From assembly GCF_009727055.1 (NCBI RefSeq), contig NC_052354.1:35801185-35865184 (forward strand): a stretch of DNA of 64,000 bases. The letters are read 5' to 3'. The translations under genes were made by a program, and so were the position numbers. This document shows, piece after piece, positions 60,455 to 64,000 of the stretch (the stretch's first letter is position 1; the number at the start of each line of letters is the position of its first letter). The notes beneath the pieces are model-generated. The model saw only the letters and a program-made list of their open reading frames with translations, had not been told where the DNA came from and ran no database searches. This DNA comes from Benincasa hispida (taxonomy: Eukaryota; Streptophyta; Magnoliopsida; Cucurbitales; Cucurbitaceae).

Positions 60455-60948
60455 ACCCTAAACCAGACTTTCTCCAAAAAGCCGTATCAGCGCCATTAGA
60501 ACAAAATTCCTTCTCTCTTTTTCTCTCTCCCTTTTCCCTTCCTTCTCTCCCCCTCTCTCCTTCTCGCCTGCCAAACAAACAAAATTCTTCTTCCCCTTTT
60601 TCTTGTTAACTTCCCATAATTTCTTATGGAATTCTGGGTAATCACTCAATTCATTTCCTCTTCTTTTCTTCATTTTCATCCCCGCTCTTAATCGTAAGTT
60701 TCTCATCCTTTTTCATTTTTCATGTTTTCCCTCCTCCAATTTCTCTTTTTCTTTGATGGGTTTTGATTTTTTTTTCTTCATCTTCCTATCTTTCCTGATT
60801 CTTCCGTTGCACAATTCTAGCTCCCTCTCTTAATTTCCCCTTTTTCTCATCTGGGGTTTTGTGGGATTTCGTTGACATTTCCGGTTTTGCTTGTTTAGAT
60901 TCAGAACGCGGTGAAATTTGAGTTCCAGAAAGTTTTGACCTGAAATCC
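60455..60948 (+). promoter_or_regulatory. 5' UTR of the TBC gene with an intron
   Basis: 60500-60680 is a C/T-rich tract typical of plant leaders near the transcription start. A consistent leader intron runs 60694-60898 (GTAAGT...TTTAG, 205 bp), and the leader resumes with ATTCAGAACGCGG before the ATG. ORFs on the opposite strand here are translations of the pyrimidine tract. Confidence 0.6.
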
Positions 60949-63900
60949 ATGGCGCTTTCTGAAATCGTGCCGGCATTGTCCGAACCCGCGTCGACGACAT
61001 CCTCTTCTTCCTGCTCTGGCTCTGTTTCTCATCGGAATTCTGAGGATAAACGCCGGTTTGTTGATCTTAGAGGTGTACGGTGGCGTATAAATCTTGGGGT
61101 TTTGCCTTCTTTGGCTTCTATTGATGATCTTCGTCGTGTTACAGCTGATTCGAGAAGAAGGTTTGTTTTTGGGGGGGTTTTCCCTTTTTTTCCCCTTAAT
61201 TTGTTTCTTTTGATTACTTTTCTCTTGTTGGTCATTTTTTATATTGCTGGCCAGAGTTTAATGTAGCTTCATTTTATGAAACGTTTCAATAATGTTCCTG
61301 ACATTCCTTTTCCATTTACTAAATCTGTTTATAATTCCTCCCCTGCCGGTTTACATGTTGACGATTCTATAATTGGGAGCTTACATATATGTGGTTTCTT
61401 ATTTTGTTAAGATTTGCTAGTACTCGTCTAATATTTTTATAATGGATTCCATTCTGCGTGAATGTTCCTCCTCGATTTCTAACTTTTTATGTGCTCTTCA
61501 TCATGTCCTTAAATGATAATTAGTGCAAGCCTGTCTGGATTTTCCTTGGTTTTTGTCGTTTAAGTTCCCAAATTAGTTTCTTTTGAAAGGTTGAGCTTAT
61601 AGTTTCATACAGAGCATCGATTGTTTGTCTTATTGAGTTGTATTTACATTTCATTTTGTTCTATACATCAATATTGTGTAGTCGGCGACTGTAATTAATT
61701 CTAGAGTTTCTTTCTGAAACTTTGTTGTAGAATGTAATGATGTAGACGACTGTATATCAACAATGATGGCTATTTTTTTTTATAAGAAATCAATATTATA
61801 TGAACAATTTCAAATCTGATTTCTTCTCCATTTTATTAATTCAAAATTGAATCATTGTATTTAACCCTTTTCCTTTATTTCTTTCTTTCAGATATGCTAT
61901 GTTGAGAAGACGCCACCTTGTTGATCCACACGTTTCCAAGGATGGAAGCAGTTCTCCTGATATTGCAATGGATAATCCTCTATCACAAAACCCAGGTAAA
62001 TTACATCTCCTCTTCCATCTCCAATCTAGTTTGGAAGGGTTCTGAATCTTAATGCCTTCGGTATTTACTCGTGAAAATATGCCTTTTCTTTTTCTCCTTC
62101 CCAAATGTGAGCTGGGTGATTCTTATTCATAAAGGGGTTCCCAACATTTATATTTCCTTGACATTTAATTGTTAGATGAGTTTTGCTGCTATTTAAGTAG
62201 CAATGTCAATGTTTGCTTCTAATTGCCACCATCCTGTACTGCAGATAGCATGTGGGGCCGCTTCTTTCGGAGTGCTGAGCTGGAGAAAATGGTTGACCAG
62301 GATTTATCACGTTTATATCCAGAACATGGAAGCTACTTCCAGACGCCTGGATGTCAAAGCTTGCTTAGAAGAATTTTATTGTTATGGTGCCTTCAACATC
62401 CCCAGTTCGGCTATAGACAAGGTAATTTCAGCAATTTACACTGAAAAGAATAAAAGCAATTCCTGTTTCAGGTTTTACTAGTTAAATATCACGTACAGGA
62501 TGCAAAGAATTTTCTAATTCTCAAACCAATGATTTCTCTTTTATATAATATCATTGGGAGAGGAGCTATGTAAAATAATTGCTCCTTTTATGATTCTCCA
62601 GTAACTTTTCCTTTCTAGGAAAAGCTAAAAAAGCGTTGGAGAACCACATCTATTGAAAAACAATATCACAGGTGAGATCTTTGTTTTTAAAACAATTTAA
62701 GAGATTAACAATTACAAGATCCCTTTTCTGGGTGTTTATATTGCTCTATTTTTTGTTAATATTGAGAGCAAGAATGATTTAAATGGTATGATGAGCATTG
62801 TTAACCATTCTATATGTTAGCTAGGGCTATTATATAGCCCTTGTATCTGAATGTCATTTATAGTGAGACCTACAAGCGCGAGTAGTGTGGAGAAACTGTC
62901 ACATAATTGGCTACTGTTTTGTTCTTATTTACAGTAGTTATTTCAATAATGATGGGAATTATTCTTTGTTATGGACCTTATGATTAGATGCAAACTTTTA
63001 ACCTTGCATTAGTGGTTAGCCTGAATTTTTGTTTGATTTGACATGTTTGCCAACAACTATTCTCTGATAAAAATTGGAACCAAATGAAATGCAAATGAAA
63101 AGCAAGTCGCTATCTTGTATATTCTTTACTATTCCCAGCCCTTGAAGGTTCACGTGTCAAAAAGTTTGTGATAAAAAATGTGCTTGAGGGTTTATCTACT
63201 TAATCCGCAGCACGCAGAATTTTCTTAACTTCCTGCCGTTATATTTCTAAGCTATACTCCCCTGTTCTATACTGTAGGAATGCACGAACTTTTGGCTCCT
63301 TTGTTGTATGTTCTTCACGTTGATGTGGAGAGGCTTTCCCAAGTGAGAAAACTTTATGAAGACCAATTTGCCGACAAGTTTGATGGCCTCTCATTTCAAG
63401 ATGGTAGTTTCAAATATAATTTTGATTTCAAAAACCGTCTGGATCCAACTGAAGATGAGTTTGGAGCTGATGGAAATGTGGAAAGCGTAAAAAGTCTTTC
63501 AGAGCTAGATCCTGAAATACAAACTATTATATTGTTGACTGATGCATATGGAGCTGAAGGGGAACTGGGCATTGTCCTTTCTGAGAGATTTATTGAACAC
63601 GATGCATATACCATGTTGGATGCTTTGATGAGTGGAGCCCATGGGGAAGTTGCAATGGCAGACTTTTACTCTCCAACGCCTGCAGGTGGTTCCCTTTCAG
63701 GATTGCCTCCTGTAATTGAAGCATCTTCTGCTTTATACCACTTGCTCTCACATGTTGATTCATCCCTACATGCTCACCTTGTTGAACTGGGTGTAGAGCC
63801 TCAGTACTTCTCTCTCCGTTGGTTAAGGGTTTTATTTGGTCGTGAATTTTCGCTTGAAGACCTCTTGACAATTTGGGATGAAATATTTGCATCAGATAAT

Positions 63901-64000
63901 AGAAAATTTGACAGAAGTGATGAACCTGAGACAAGCTCCAGCTTTGACTTCCTTGGTTCATCTCGTGGTGCATTTATTGCTGCTATTGCTGTTTCTATGT
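60949..64000 (+). CDS. TBC domain RabGAP (TBC1D5-like), 3' end outside window
   Basis: Coding exons are 60949-61160, 61892-61995, 62245-62421 and 63278-64000 (open at the edge), giving 405 residues so far. Splice sites are GTTTGT...TTTCAG, GTAAAT...CTGCAG and GTAATT...CTGTAG, and all junctions keep frame. The start ATG in CCATGGCG is the first in frame. The TBC domain begins near residue 40 (GVRWRINLGVLPS) and continues with WGRFF. The Arg finger lies in VDQDLSRLYPEHG (Arg128) and the Gln finger in GYRQGMHE (Gln164). Both are present, so GAP activity is likely. TBC proteins speed GTP hydrolysis by Rab GTPases. The closest animal relative, TBC1D5, acts on Rab7 at endosomes. Family match is by eye. 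The gene continues beyond 64000. Confidence 0.9.
62619..62671 (+). other. Possible cryptic (poison) exon in TBC intron 3
   Basis: A 53-bp segment is flanked by a pyrimidine tract with TTTCTAG and by GTGAG, both good splice signals. Joined to exon 3 in its reading frame, it would bring in TGA after about a dozen codons. It is not a multiple of three. No transcript evidence is available. Confidence 0.35.

Noticed and set aside
60270..60706. Minus-strand ORFs rich in Arg, Glu and Gly
   Set aside because: They translate the complement of the pyrimidine-rich 5' UTR.
62203..62481. Two overlapping plus-strand ORFs in the TBC gene
   Set aside because: Only the frame giving SMWGRFF...QGMHE after splicing agrees with the TBC domain; the other is a shadow.

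Overview
This is plant nuclear DNA, probably from a cucurbit. It is AT-rich and intron-bearing, and it is packed with decayed Ty1/copia elements, MULE, CACTA and hAT remnants and MITEs. The cucurbit call is an inference: the LTR and leader text and the envelope-like ORF look like families I know from melon and its relatives. I see no bacterial or organellar genes. All repeat alignments were made by eye.

Layout. 1-12.7 kb is a pile of LTR retrotransposons. A minus-strand copia element (PBS at 7221-7237, 5' LTR at 7238-8388) is interrupted in its reverse transcriptase by a plus-strand LTR (1-1913). Leader and LTR remnants follow, then two plus-strand copies of an envelope-like ORF. 12.7-16.3 kb holds one likely host gene, a two-exon 74-residue secreted cysteine-rich peptide (minus strand, 13766-14082) too short and split to show as an ORF, and a hAT-like MITE with an 8-bp target duplication. 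16.3-21.6 kb is a decayed MULE carrying both a MuDR-type transposase and a plant mobile domain (PMD) gene, with an LTR nested in it. 22.9-26.3 kb has a CACTA-like right end and a solo LTR nested in an older LTR-like unit. 26-36 kb is AT-rich intergenic DNA with MITEs and diverged tandem repeats. 36-43.2 kb is a second minus-strand copia element, split in its protease by a 2.1-kb solo LTR. 44.2-51.1 kb is bounded by CACTA-like sequence and contains a broken P450 fragment, a solo LTR and what looks like one captured glyoxalase I exon. 51-60 kb is MITE-rich intergenic DNA.

60.4-64 kb is the clearest host gene: a plus-strand TBC-domain RabGAP (TBC1D5-like) with a 5'-UTR intron and four coding exons, cut by the window end. 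Both catalytic finger residues are visible.

No operon or multi-gene system is evident. The most interesting items are the small cysteine-rich peptide gene, arrays of a CGATCG-cored motif inside two copies of one LTR family, the PMD-carrying MULE, the glyoxalase exon inside the CACTA-like region, and a possible poison exon in the TBC gene.
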